From: Skeletonema tropicum
Lineage: Eukaryota > Bacillariophyta > Thalassiosirophyceae > Thalassiosirales > Thalassiosiraceae
Direction of reading: 5' to 3'
Assembly: GCA_037178625.1 (NCBI GenBank)
Contig: CM074137.1
Coordinates: forward strand, 1,736,001 to 1,800,000
Length of the DNA stretch: 64,000 bases
Shown: positions 1-11,300 of the stretch, one piece after another
Layout: each line of letters begins with the position of its first letter
How positions within the stretch are numbered: position 1 is the first letter of the stretch
Notes under the pieces: generated by a model
What the model was told of the DNA's origin: nothing
The model's database searches: none
Seen by the model: only the letters and a program-made list of their open reading frames with translations
Program-made: the position numbers and the translations under genes

Positions 1-1123
1 AACAGAAAACATCGTAGAAGAATTCAAAAACGACCAATGCCATCTGAAACTGAAAATAACGAACTAATGACATAACATAAACATAAACAGCGTTCATAAA
101 TTCAACACCTTAACAATGTATCTTGTGCAAACAGTGAAAAAGATAGTGTCCCCAACAAAGAAAGCTGAAGGCAACACGATGTTTAGAAGTTCAAGGGTAA
201 GTAATGATGGCAGCGGCAAGCGTGCTAATGAAGGTGTTGGAGGACGGTTGTCTGGTGGTCAAGATATTCAACATAACAACCATAATGATGGTAATGGCAA
301 TATAGGATACGAGACCCGTGAACTCAATGCAATGAAGGAGATGATGGAGTGGTATAAGGGGAGAAGTGAAGAAAATGCAGCTGAGGTTGCACGACTGCAG
401 CTGCAGTTAGAGAGAAGGCAGTCTGGCCAAGGCGGAGTAGGGAAAAATAAACAACTCTTATGGGCAACGGCAGCAGAGGATGTGAGTAATGTCGTTGCAC
501 TCAAGGAAAGTACAGCTCAAATGATTTGGCCACAGAATAAGTTCTTGAACTTTACTGGAAGGTGGATGCAATATGATACAGACAATCCCCATCCATTTGC
601 AGCATTTGTCATGAAGCAGGTGGTTATTCCAGACTCGTTTGTGGGAAGCACAAATGATTACTTTAGGAATGTGGCACTGCCAAAAGTTGGGGCAAAGTTG
701 AGTACTTTGAGAGGTAACTGTATTGGGAGGTGTGGCAAGGCATTTAAAGGTAAGTAGTCTGTGTATCCTTGTTGATTCTGGATCATAATACAAACTAACA
801 TACATCATTGTGACTGCCCCATCTCGGGGGTGCACATTCGTTCTATCATCTGTAACAGACCTCCACAACACTCGCAGGAGCTTCGAGGGTGCTGGCAAAG
901 AGTTTGAGACATTTTTGTCTTACAGCGATCATGATTGGGTCAACGTAGCTCAAGATCACATGGCACTGAATCAGCTGCACAATCTAATTTATTACTATGG
1001 GTCGGAAGTATATGGTAGGAACGAAGTCAAGGCATGGCTGAAGGCAAATCAAGATAAATCTGTGCTCGACCATCTGACTGCCAGCGATCTTGCATTTACT
1101 GTACTGGTGTATGAGAACTATCA

Positions 1124-1293
1124 AAAAAAAAATTCTGATGTGTGACAGTCCGAATTCTGATGCGCGAAAGTTCAGATTTCGATACTGGATTTTCTTATTC
1201 TTTGACATCGGAATAATATCAGAATTTGAAGTTGACAAGAATTCTGATGAGCAAGATACAAAAACCCATAAAGGCATTATCCCACTTCAGAGG
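1124..1293 (+). repeat. Extra, diverged Plavaka-type terminus between target and giant element
   Basis: After an A-run (1124-1132) this 170-bp piece resembles the Plavaka right end. It holds several copies of ATTCTGATG and ends with the same last ~95 bp as 21907-22001, including CCCACTTCAGAGG. Its inner part differs from that end, so it comes from a related subfamily or a decayed copy. It has no partner terminus and lies between the broken accessory gene and the giant element's left inverted repeat. Confidence 0.75.
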
Positions 1294-1297
1294 AGCG

Positions 1298-1312
1298 CGG
1301 GCCCTCGGGGCC
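1298..1312 (+). repeat. Left terminal inverted repeat of the giant element
   Basis: CGGGCCCTCGGGGCC, a perfect inverted match to 21049-21063. The motif is itself partly self-complementary (GGCCC..GGGGCC), so it could form a small hairpin. Confidence 0.75.
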
Positions 1313-1763
1313 TGTAAAGTATTGTGTCGTCATCTTGCTCTGTTGGCCATTTGCCGTGTGGCTTGTCAGTAGTCTTTATACAACGGAATTCGGCTATAAA
1401 GTTGCTCTGCAATGACGTTGGCCTTAATTGGTATAATTGTGCTGTGCACAATTTTACCAATTAGTCTCTTTACAATAGAATACGGCTATAAAGTTGCTCT
1501 GCAATGACGTTGTCTTTAATTGTGTTAGAATTGTGAAAATCATCTATCTGTCCATCGGCACTAGTATTTGTGTAGGGATTTGAGAGAAGATTGCAGTGCG
1601 CCTGATCAAATTATATATAATTGTGCTGTGCACACTTATACCAATTAGTACATTGTCCGGCAGTCATTCGTCGTCTCAACTGTTTGTTTTCGGATCAGCT
1701 GTTTAGTTGCGCTTAGTGTTCACTGTTGTGCATCTCTTTCACTTTCAACTCATCCACTCGATT
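1313..1763. repeat. Left subterminal region: 55-bp direct repeat and two palindromes
   Basis: No gene is seen. Bases 1370-1428 and 1464-1518 are direct repeats sharing CGGCTATAAAGTTGCTCTGC followed by AATGACGTTG. Two copies of the element's palindrome lie at 1426-1462 and 1611-1647 (arm ATAATTGTGC, centre CTGTGCAC, complementary arm). They sit on the 3' side of the minus-strand gene that ends at 1764. Confidence 0.7.
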
Positions 1764-2165
1764 CTATCGTTTCAGTGCGAGTTTTTTATTCCCTCTTTTC
1801 CATGTTGGTGCCGGCATGTTATAGTTCACCTCTGTATATAGTATTGAGCCTGGTACCATAGTGTTCGTCCTGTCTGTCTCAGTTTGTCCCATCATTGCAG
1901 CATAATTGGTTCTATGTCTCCCCATATCTTTTATGTAGTCTGTTATGATGGATTCAATTGTGTCCTTCTCTTGTTCTGTTTGTGCACCTCCCAAGATTCT
2001 ATCTACTGCTAGTTTCGCTCTCTCTATGCTTCCCTCGCTCAGTTGCAGCAGTCTTGTTGCTATTCCAATTCCTCTGTCATTGTTTTGCAGCTTTAGTTGT
2101 TGCCGTAAACTTTCGACATCGTTTTTAAACGCGCTGTTTGATAGCTTAGTTGATCGTTCCATCAT
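1764..2165 (-). CDS. Small hypothetical protein of the giant element (133 aa)
   Basis: Intact minus-strand frame from ATG at 2165 (a second ATG follows directly) to the stop at 1764. The protein is hydrophilic and mostly helix-like, with LRQQLKLQNN and RAKLAVDRILGG stretches that could form coiled coil, and a basic C-terminal tail (TWKRGNKKLALKR). No signal peptide or membrane segment is visible. I do not recognise a family. It lies next to the element's left end, transcribed toward that end, with two palindromes downstream. Confidence 0.5.
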   Translation of the reverse strand: MMERSTKLSNSAFKNDVESLRQQLKLQNNDRGIGIATRLLQLSEGSIERAKLAVDRILGGAQTEQEKDTIESIITDYIKDMGRHRTNYAAMMGQTETDRTNTMVPGSILYTEVNYNMPAPTWKRGNKKLALKR

Positions 2166-2409
2166 ATTCAGTGAGAGTATCGTAGTGAAATAACTTGCCC
2201 CAATTTGGTTCTCATCAGTGGTTTCTCAAGCGATTGTGTTTGTGGCTATTTTCTCGTAATTACATATTTCTTGTGTTCGTCGCCGAACTGATACACATGA
2301 CCACAGATTCTTTTCTATTACACATAACTAAATACTCCATAACATAGACAGCTTTCAGCTGTCTCTCTCTAGACATCTCTCTTTGTTTTGTCGATGCTTC
2401 ATCATTTCA

Positions 2410-3279
2410 ATGGTGTATATTAGATCGAGGGACGTTCGTTCATCTCGTATCGTTGTGAATCGCCCTATACCAAGGACTAAGGTCTTGTCCTTGTTTGACA
2501 ATTACAGTGCATCATTTTGTGAGTTGCATGCTTGTAGTAGTAGCTCTTGCATATCGGTTGATGTGTTGGACGAAACCATCGTCTCACAGTTGTTTGGTTC
2601 CGATCAACGCTCTCTTGCATCGTTTCGGCTTGTAGGCGGCGTTTTGCTTCGATCGTCTTTGGCTGCTAAGCTGTTGAGCAAATGTGATGTTCTGTTCGAC
2701 TTATCAATATGGTATTTTTGGGATTTGGTTGTGATGCAATCAGGGTGGTCGTTATTGGACGTCACAGAGCTCAACGCTTGTCTCGGCTGCGCCGATGTTC
2801 TTTATTTGGGGTTAGTTCGTTTTCTTCCATCCCAGCTGTGCAACCAACGATGTGTTTCAAGCCATTCCCCATGCACATCTTCTTTGTGCACTATTCGCTG
2901 CGAGAGACTGTTCTCTGTCGATGTAGCTTATGGATTGTGCTCCGACATCAGCTTGTTGCTTTCACGGAAAGCTCTTGTCATGAAATCCGTCGCTGGGCCA
3001 GACAATTTCTCTATTAGAGAACTGGGTCAACTCCAGTACCAATTAGATCTCCTGAATCGTATGATTGAATGCAGACGTCCCATTTCAGAGACTTTTATGT
3101 TTTGCATGGATATCAACGCCCTTTTGGTGTCCAAGCGTGGTTTGTTGGACCGCGATTTTGACGTGTTCAATTTGTCTCATATGTCAGAGCTTCTTGCTGA
3201 CGAAGTCTTCAACAGCGTTCTTCTCAAGGTTTATTGTTTGAATTTCGAGCAGTTATCCGCTGATATTGTCGTGGACTAG
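2410..3279 (+). CDS. Hypothetical protein of the giant element (289 aa)
   Basis: The open frame begins at ATG 2410 (MVYIRSRDVRSS) and ends at 3279. There is no competing long frame on the other strand, which supports real coding. The sequence is rich in Leu, Ser and Cys, with possible helical repeats (SRKALVMKSV, LQYQLDLLNRMIECRR, SHMSELLADEVFN). No family is recognised and no catalytic motif is visible. It converges with the minus-strand gene ending at 3496; a palindrome copy at 3302-3336 lies between the two stops. Its 5' neighbour (1764-2165) is transcribed divergently from a gap of about 245 bp. Confidence 0.45.
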   Translation: MVYIRSRDVRSSRIVVNRPIPRTKVLSLFDNYSASFCELHACSSSSCISVDVLDETIVSQLFGSDQRSLASFRLVGGVLLRSSLAAKLLSKCDVLFDLSIWYFWDLVVMQSGWSLLDVTELNACLGCADVLYLGLVRFLPSQLCNQRCVSSHSPCTSSLCTIRCERLFSVDVAYGLCSDISLLLSRKALVMKSVAGPDNFSIRELGQLQYQLDLLNRMIECRRPISETFMFCMDINALLVSKRGLLDRDFDVFNLSHMSELLADEVFNSVLLKVYCLNFEQLSADIVVD

Positions 3280-3301
3280 TCTGATGTATCGTGTATCAAT
3301 T

Positions 3302-3336
3302 TCTATAATTGTGCATTGCACAGTTTTACTAATTGG
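3302..3336. repeat. Palindrome copy between convergent genes
   Basis: TATAATTGTGCATTGCACAG then TTTTACTAATTG: arms ATAATTGTGCA and TGCACAGTTTTA pair with few mismatches. It sits between two convergent stop codons, where transcripts from both sides would carry the hairpin in the 3' region. Confidence 0.7.
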
Positions 3337-3495
3337 GCGAAGTTCTTATGTTATGGTTCTTAGTTTTGTTACTTTTTATGGCTGACCAATTGTCTCGTGT
3401 TTCATCAACCCTTTCCGTCGTTATAGCCTGTTGTTGGTCGTCGGTCAAGCTTTCGTTGTCTCGCCTTGTTATGCTCCCCATTCCCCTGTTGTTAG

Positions 3496-6400
3496 CTATT
3501 CTTCTGTCTCATTTGGTACCATCCACCTGTAATTTGCGTTGTTTGTTGTTCTCTTAGCGCCGTCGACTGATGGTTCTCCGTAGATGTAAATTGTGTTGTA
3601 AGGATCGACGACAGTGTCACCTTTCTTGCCGCTCACGTTGAACACTCTCTTATATTCCTCTCCGTTTTTTCTGTGCAAAAAGACGATTGACTTGTTCATT
3701 TCCTTCACGATCTGCGTAATAGCTGTCTTCAAAGGTAAGCCAAACAAGTTCTTTGCCCACTTCTCAGCCATCTGTTGCTCCTTCGTAGTCAACCCAATAC
3801 GTTTGTTCGTTTTGTGCTTTTTCTTCCTTCCTCTCCATTTCATGTTACTCCACGCGAGGTTGATGACGTCAAAGAATCCAGTTTGGTCGTACTGTTTTCC
3901 TACCTCATATCCTTCTACTGCTTCGAATGTTGTTTCGGTTCTTGCCACGACATCGTCACTTTCAATCATCTCATCTATATCAGCTTCTGCTTCTGGAAGT
4001 GTAGGGAACAATTCATCAATGATTGCTTTTGCAATGTTTGTCATTAATCCTTCTCCCAAGATATCTTTACCAACTTTATTCTGTGCTGCTTTCACGGCTC
4101 TAGCTCTCAATTCATCCTTGCTCTCTCGTCCGTGGAGTTCGTGCTGCGTCGTATTGCCTGACTGTTGCGACACGATCGTTTTACTGGCACAATCATTGGT
4201 GCGTTGCTTTTTCGAATTTGTCTCCTCTGTATCAGTTGTTGATCCATTTTTGTCTTTACTTTGATGCTTCTCCGACTTCCTCTTCTTACTCTCCTTTCTT
4301 TTGCTTGGCTTTCCCTCCTTGGTAGCAGCAGGTTTCGTTGGAAGTGTGTACGTACGGATGAGCTTGCCCTTAAGTTGCGCAGTCCCTCTGATCAAGTCGC
4401 CCAGCTGCGTTAGCGATAACAACGATCCTGTCATTTGAAAGTCACTCGGTGATTCGATTCTAGATGTGACCGTTTCATTCCCAATCTTTAGAACCTTCAT
4501 CAACTGACTTGATGTTTTCACTGAGTCGCTTGTCGTTTTGAATCGCTTGTCTTTTCCGAAGAAGAGGTCTTGGAGCTTTCTCGGATTGCCTCTCTCTTTC
4601 TCTGCGGATCGAACCACATTCCAACAAAAGATGTGGCAAATGAGCTCTACTAGTGTCATATCACCAGGAGCTGTTACGATGGTCATCACATCTCTACCCT
4701 TAGTCGGTATCTTGCTTTGTCTTTTGGTTGAACTTGCACCTGTCTCATTCGTCACTCTGACCGCCTCAATGACGTTACTTGCCAATTGCTCTTTATCGAG
4801 ACGTGAAGTCTTGTCCTTGTCTTTCTTTCTTACCAAGAATTCTCTGATAGCTTCACCGACCAAATCCTGGTTGTCTTCTCTCAATAGGTCTTCACTAACT
4901 TGGATGTCTTCAGGGGTAGAAGCAATGAGTTGCATGTACTCGTGTAATAGATTCATTGTCACCATGAAGTTTAGTGCCGCGATATTCACATCTCTCTCTG
5001 TGCCTTCATCTTCCTTCAGCGTCTTCAGGACAACTGCGATCTCTTTTGCTGCCATACTAATCAATCCGAAACTTTTCGCTTGATTTCAATGAATAGATAC
5101 TTGTTAGTCAAGGTACAACGAGCACAAGTTTACGAATGAAATGATACCAAGCTTGTTCTTACCAATACTCAATCTCAAATCATTCGCCATATCTTTGGTT
5201 TGCGACATGATGCTGAAGGCATTTAAAGTTTGATCAAGCAAGGCATCTGCGTTGAACAGTTTGGCAGACTCGACTGTGTAGACCAACGCTGCAGTACTTG
5301 TCGCCATGATCCCTTCAACTGACCTGTCCCATAGTTTAGGCGTGTCATTGTATTTTCCATCAGTATCATCCTTGGGTATCACAATCGTGTTCACTCCTGA
5401 TCTTGGCATAATAATTCCGCCTGCCAACATTGCGCTTATCTGCTTTGAGGTAAATAGCTGCATTCCATCAGTTTCAAGCAATGACTGTACCGCTACCGCG
5501 AGTGGGAAAAATCTGGCCATGCTGTGCTCAACAGTCATCGGGTAGTTCCCTGTAGAACCGAAGTTGTCCATATTACACTTGACAGGCAATTTGAGTACAT
5601 CATTTGGTCCTCCACCATCAACTCTGAGCTGCACTTCGTTTTGGCACGTCTCGTATTCACGCATTGGATTCTCGTAGTATTGAGTGAGCGGCTCTTCGGT
5701 GAAACTTGGGTCATCTTCAAACTCTTCAAGTGTCCTTGCCGTTCGCGCTCTCAGCCCCTTTATGGTCAAAACTTTACCTTTGCTGACTATCTTACCGTTA
5801 GTACCAACTTCCTTCTCAGTCCAATCCTCATGGTCTCTTCTCACAGAATTATGCTTAGTTAAGCCTCTGTATATATTTAGTACTGTTGATCCAAGCTTCC
5901 TTTTGCTCACGTTCTTGCTTTTCTCGGCTAGAAGAGTTTCCGCGAGGTGAGGCGCGGGGAAAGATTCGGTAGCAGTCCTTGATGCTACTGTAATGTGAGC
6001 GTCGAAGGGGTGGCTCAATATTGCATCACTGTCCGATTTTTTCAATTTCTCAAGAGCATTCTCCATGGCGTCATGTTCGTTATCTTCAATTCCTACGAAT
6101 GAATTGGTCAAGAACGTCGGATCTCCGGGATTGCTTGGCTTGAAGAAGTAGCCTGACTCTCTCTTCACTTTGCATCGCAGCAGAGCTGCCAATAATGCTA
6201 TCAAGCGGTGGTTGCCTTCAACAGCTGTGACATAGAATTTCAATGAAGCAGTGAAGGAAGTGTAGAAATGACCAAATCCCTCGATACCATCTTGGACTGC
6301 CACATTGACTTCATTTTGACTTTCATCTAGCCAATGGTGCTTTCTTGCAGTGCTCAAAAGCTTTCGTTGACCTTCGACTGTTGTCACATTAGCAGTTAAT

Positions 6401-7439
6401 GCCTCTGATATTTCTCTTTTCGTTTCATCTGTGCCACTACCATCATCTCCGTTGAGTACGTCGATTAAGTGTGATAGCTCTGGAACATACGTGAATGGCA
6501 ATCCGTAAGCCACACTAGTCCTCGCTTCTTCACTGGATGCAATCAATGACATATGAGTTGCATTGACTGGTTCTGTCTTCTCCTGTTATTAATGTGGAGT
6601 AGCATCAATCAAGTGTTAGTTGTGAGTTCAGCAACGGATCTATAAATCAATATTCGTATAATCGCACAGTGAGCAATTATACAAATCAAGTAGCATGATG
6701 TAGTTTGGCTGCAGCAATCGATCGACGAATCAATATTACCAAAATTGTACAGTGATCAAATTTACAAATTCGTTCTGTGCAACATCGCAATCGATCAACG
6801 AATCAACATTCCCAAATTTGTACAGTGATCAATTTTACAAAATGGTTCGTTGCGCAGATTCAACAAAAGTAAACTCACGCAATCTTCCGCGGAATCATCC
6901 TCCGCTGCTTTCTTGCTGAAGTGTAAGTGTATCTGACTGTCGTTCATTTCTTTGTTGTCGCCGGATTTACCCGTAGCCACCAGTTTCAATAGCCCGAGTA
7001 TCTTCTCTTGCTGTGGTACCGCTTGATTTACATTCTCCGCTACCAATTTGCCTTCTTTATCCAAATGGGTGAAGCAAACGAAAACCGTAGCACTAATTTT
7101 TGTTGGCAGGCCCGTATTTGTGCCTTTGATGTAATGCTCAGGTCGATCTTCCTCGACTTGCTGCGTAGTCGTTTCTGTACCTGCTGTTGGTTTGTCAGGG
7201 GTGATAACGTTGTTGGTGGTTGGTCTGGTGACAGCCTCGGCAGTATGATCGGTAGGTGTGTTATTCTTTCCGGGGGTGTTCATCTGGTTGTCCGGCGGAC
7301 TCGTTGTCTCCTTTAACGTGCTTTTTGCGTCCACAGCTTCAGCTGCAGATTCAACCGCAGATTCAGTTGCATCTGTAGCTTCAGGTGAGTTCATGGTGTC
7401 GTCGTTATCGTGTTCAGTTGGATGTTGTTTGTCGGTCAT
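3496..7439 (-). CDS. Large spliced hypothetical protein of the giant element (three exons, about 1,187 aa)
   Basis: Three long open stretches join in frame through plausible introns: exon 1 7439-6879, exon 2 6582-5163, exon 3 5078-3496. The donors are GTGAGT and GTAAGA, the acceptors AACAG and ATCAAG, and the phases agree (0, then 1). The N-terminus is Thr/Glu/Pro-rich and probably disordered. Exon 2 holds VEGNHRLIALLAAL (6201-6240), reminiscent of the G-x-x-R core of ParB/sulfiredoxin-fold proteins, but only that motif supports the idea. Exon 3 has a Lys-rich patch (KRKESKKRKSEKHQSK) that looks like a nuclear localisation signal, and a C-terminal region with KWRGRKKKHKTNKR. No catalytic site is certain. 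Read separately, the three exons would look like three unrelated genes. The 296-nt first intron carries three palindrome copies. It is transcribed divergently from the MBD-like gene across 866 bp. Splicing is inferred, not shown. Confidence 0.65.
6640..6845. repeat. Tandem array of about 72-bp units, each with a palindrome, inside an intron
   Basis: Two clear units (about 6713-6784 and 6785-6850) each contain AATCGATC-ACGAATCAA followed by the palindrome (6738-6770 and 6811-6841). A weaker third copy sits at 6640-6690 with its palindrome at 6656-6682. All lie within the first intron of the large minus-strand gene. Confidence 0.7.
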
Positions 7440-8305
7440 GATTTGGTGGAGCGCTGTTGCGTTTTATGCGAGATCTGTGCGGCGGATTCGTTGGGTGCGG
7501 TGCTTTGCTCTGAATTACTTCCGGAACTTAAACTTGAAGTGTTGGGATTTTCCCCCCTCCTATCCCCGCTGAAATGCCCATTTTGATTGTCATTTAGATG
7601 CTATATCTTATGATTTAGATCTAAAAATCGCTTGATTTGTGCTAGAAAGGACTTTTCCAGGCTAATTAAGTCAGATTGTCGATGAGCTTCTTCGTTCTTT
7701 CCGGTGTGCATCCCCGTCACCATCTATTTTCTTCATTTTTTCTCTGAGTGACGTGGTAAACTTCGTTACTTAAGGAATTAGTACACTTGATTCCAATCGT
7801 CTTACGTCACAAAGTACCAGAAGTCAGGTGTTGGCAAAATCCAATGAACAAAAAAGTATTTAAGTTCATGCAGCAAGTACTCAGGTCGACATTGGCTCAA
7901 TTACATTATCTGCCGAGTCGTCTATTGATGCAAGTCTAAATAGACGCCGACGTTGGTTGCCGACGTGTTTGCATTTGAATAACTGCCGATCTTTGGCCAC
8001 GTACTGATCAATACGTCAGTTCTTAACTCCACGTCGACGTCTTGTGTTGAGCTGAATCTTTTTGTCGACGTGTTGTCGATGTGTTGAACCACAAGATCTT
8101 GTGTTGCCGACGTAGCTTACGAAGGAACTCGTTTACTTCATGACGTGGTTGGTTATTGATTGCATTGTTCTCTGCTGATTATTGCGCTGGTGCGTTGGCG
8201 GCGGTTATGTAGGCAGTTTGTACGTTGTCGAGCCGTTCAACAGCTCTCATAAATTATGCATTGCATCATTTACATCATCACATTTCTACATTGTCCGAAT
8301 AAATA
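7440..8305. promoter_or_regulatory. Divergent promoter region rich in TGACGT/GACGT motifs
   Basis: This 866-bp gap separates the start codons of two divergent large genes. TGACGT or its complement ACGTCA occurs at 7749-7754, 7804-7809, 8013-8018 and 8141-8146. The related GACGT core recurs at about 7952-7966, in ACGTCGACGT at 8031-8040, and near 8066 and 8108. TGACGT is the core of bZIP/CRE sites, and diatom CO2/cAMP-responsive promoters use such sites. Whether these sites drive the element's genes is inference. Confidence 0.5.
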
Positions 8306-11300
8306 ATGAAGTTTGGCAACACAAATCCAGTTATATCCACCGTTGGTAGTAATGGTAAGGGCTTCCGTGCCGTGCGGAATCGGAGCAATGTCGATGCACG
8401 TCTTACTTCGTCAGGGGTCAAGACTGCCGCTAAACCGTCGGCTCCTGTCATTGCATTGAGCGTAACAGACATCAATTGGCGTTTGGTGCGTACCGACGAT
8501 CGTATCTTCTCGCTGCTAGCGTCTGTTGCATTAGGCGATGGGTTTGACGTTGCCAAGTTGGAGAAGGAACAACTGCTCTTTTCTGCTCTTTCCGTCTTTG
8601 AAGTCGGGTCAATCAAGTACATCCTGAATGAACTGTCTGAACATTACCCGAATGTCCCAGTTGGTAAGACTGATTCTACTGACAAAGATGATCTGGTGTC
8701 TGCAGCGGTCAACTTCTTAATGTTTGCCGCTATTGCTCAGAAAGGAGGTACAAGCCAAGCGCCGTACACTTCAAATTGTGAGCATTTTTGGTAAGAGAGA
8801 AGGTTAACCTTCGTGTGGTTCAATGATTTTGGTATTTTTGTTCATTGTACCGTTTTACAAATTCTGTCTTTCCTTTTTACTTACAAGTTTTTTTTTCAAC
8901 CTTCAACTTCACACCAGTGATGAGAACGGGAAACTTGTACTTGAAGACAAAACTCATTCGGGCTCCCGTGATCAACCTGTTCAAGATGATGATGAACCGG
9001 ATTTGTCCGAGAAAGGTGCTGTCACGAAAAAGTCTAAACCGGTACCTGTCCGAGAGAAGGCCTCTCCTGATTCAACTATCATGTGAGTTTATTTTGTGTG
9101 CATGTGCACTGCCGCACTAAGTATCGCTTGCTTATTGAATCATTTTAGTATAATCGATCACTGAACAATTTTACCTAATAAATAAATGCAACTGCCTTCT
9201 ACATAGCGAGAATGAGTGGGTTGATTACACCCATTCAGATCTCTCGGATGGATGGAAAAGGAAGAGTATCAAGCGTAAGGGCGGCAAATCCCGCGGAACT
9301 ATTTACCACCATTACCTCTCCCCTGACAACAAAGTTTTCAAGAGTTTGACGCGAGCGAAGGCACATTCCTCTCCATCGAACGTCACTGAGACTGCTCCTC
9401 CCTCGTCTAAGTCGAATGGCAATCCTAATGACTTCGTTGATACTGTTGATTTGATTGCAAGAGGTGATATTGCTGATAGTGTACAACGACTCAGGAAACT
9501 CGTTGTAAATGAGTATCAAGAAACTTTTTCTGTTACGGACGATGTTGACAATTTGGCAATGTCGAAATTAGCAAAGAAGATGCGATTGAAACAAATCATT
9601 ACAGCTGGTGCGGATCATGTTCAGAGGCCGACCGGTGACAAGTTGGTACCGAGGAACACTTTTAGTATCCTCCACGCACTCGCTTGTGTAGTTGATAACG
9701 TGGCTCTCAACACAGAGGAGAAACTGCTGCCGTTCGTCGCTGATGTCATGTATATGGCTGCGAATGAACCCTTCTATCCTCGTATCAAAAGAGTGATGGA
9801 CGAATTCATTTATGAATGCGAATACTCATACAACAAAGTACATCGCTCGATTGACTGGTATTTCACATTGCTCGATGTATTGAGCACAATCATGTGTCTT
9901 GAAATTTGTGTGCTGCTGCCACCTGATGGATGCCATGGAGAAAGCGGTGAAACGAGGATTGTTTCCTTCGCTCCAGGCGGGCTAAAGTGCCCAAGAAAAG
10001 TCTATTTCAGGCTACTCATTGACCGCACTATTACTGATTGTCGCCTCGGTGATGGTGGTGACAATGTTGCTGGTGTGTCCGTTTATATCGAGAGGGATTT
10101 GGATTTGACCACTTCCGATGATGATGGTCTAGATGGTCATGACGATGATGATCAATTCGATGATATCAGTGGTACTGACGAGCAATCAAAGCAAAATAAT
10201 TCATCGGACCGCAGCAGTGATGAAATTGATGTTGTGAGGGATGATGGCTTTGTATCATCAGTATTCCAGCTGTTGAAGGAGACAAATAATTGGAATGAGT
10301 TGGAAGTGTCTGACCCAGGTGATAAGTTCGGCCTACCTTCATCAATTGCAAGAAGTTTACTTGCCTTTTTTCAAGAGACGAACCATCCGATGCAATGTTT
10401 TACTTACGAGTTATTCTTGAAATGGTGTGCTAGTCAGTTGGATGACTTTTGTAATAACGAGGTCTACGCTGAAGGCAGCAAAAAAGTTGTCGCAGAGTGG
10501 TTGAAAGAAGAGACTCATTTTAAGAGATCGCTCGCTCATTCAATTGATTGGTACAAATCTCTGTTGAGCGCAATCTGTGTGCGTTGCCAAGTTAGAGTGG
10601 CGATTGCAATACCCCCTCACAAAGACTGGTCTGCGAAAAGTTTTACAGTCATTAATTTACCTGATTGGGGGGCAAACAACATGACGGGTGTGGCGATTGA
10701 TGACAGAAATCTTGTGTTTCGTCTACTTTATCAAGATCATGATTCAGGTAACGATTGCATTGTTGGGGTCTCTGCGTTTCGTGTAAGCAAAGTTCAACCT
10801 GTGCAGAATCCGTATAAGAAACTGAGTGGTAGTCTTACCGCTGAGCAGAAGCGGGGTTCTATCCAGTTGACCAAAGCTACAAGCGAAGTAATTGAAGAAG
10901 TCAGTGATGCTAGTACTGCTAGGTCTCTTTTTACCACTCCTGTGAGGAAGAAGGTGGTTGGGAAGCCCACATCCTTGCTCGACCATGGTTCTCAACCGTG
11001 TAAACGCAGCATTGAAGACAGGTTAGCTCAAGAAAAAGCTGCTCTGTTGAAAAGGATCAAATTGTTGGAAAAGGGGAAGAGCAATGTTGTATCGTCTCCT
11101 GCAACTTCTTCGTCGATGGTTACTGCTGAAGAAGTGAAAGGTGAGTTCAAGTCGGGCGGTTCTACAAGCTTGACTGGTATGGAGGTTTGGGGAGCGAGAG
11201 TACTATAGGTGATCATAGTCACAATGGCGGTGGCGGTGGCGGTGGAGCATGGCAAAACGTGGATATTTCTTCTGTCACGACTGGTACATCTTCTCCTCTG

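Noticed and set aside
3614..4264. Plus-strand 216-codon frame
   Set aside because: It is a shadow of the large minus-strand gene, with a Ser/Leu/Phe-rich composition typical of antisense reading.
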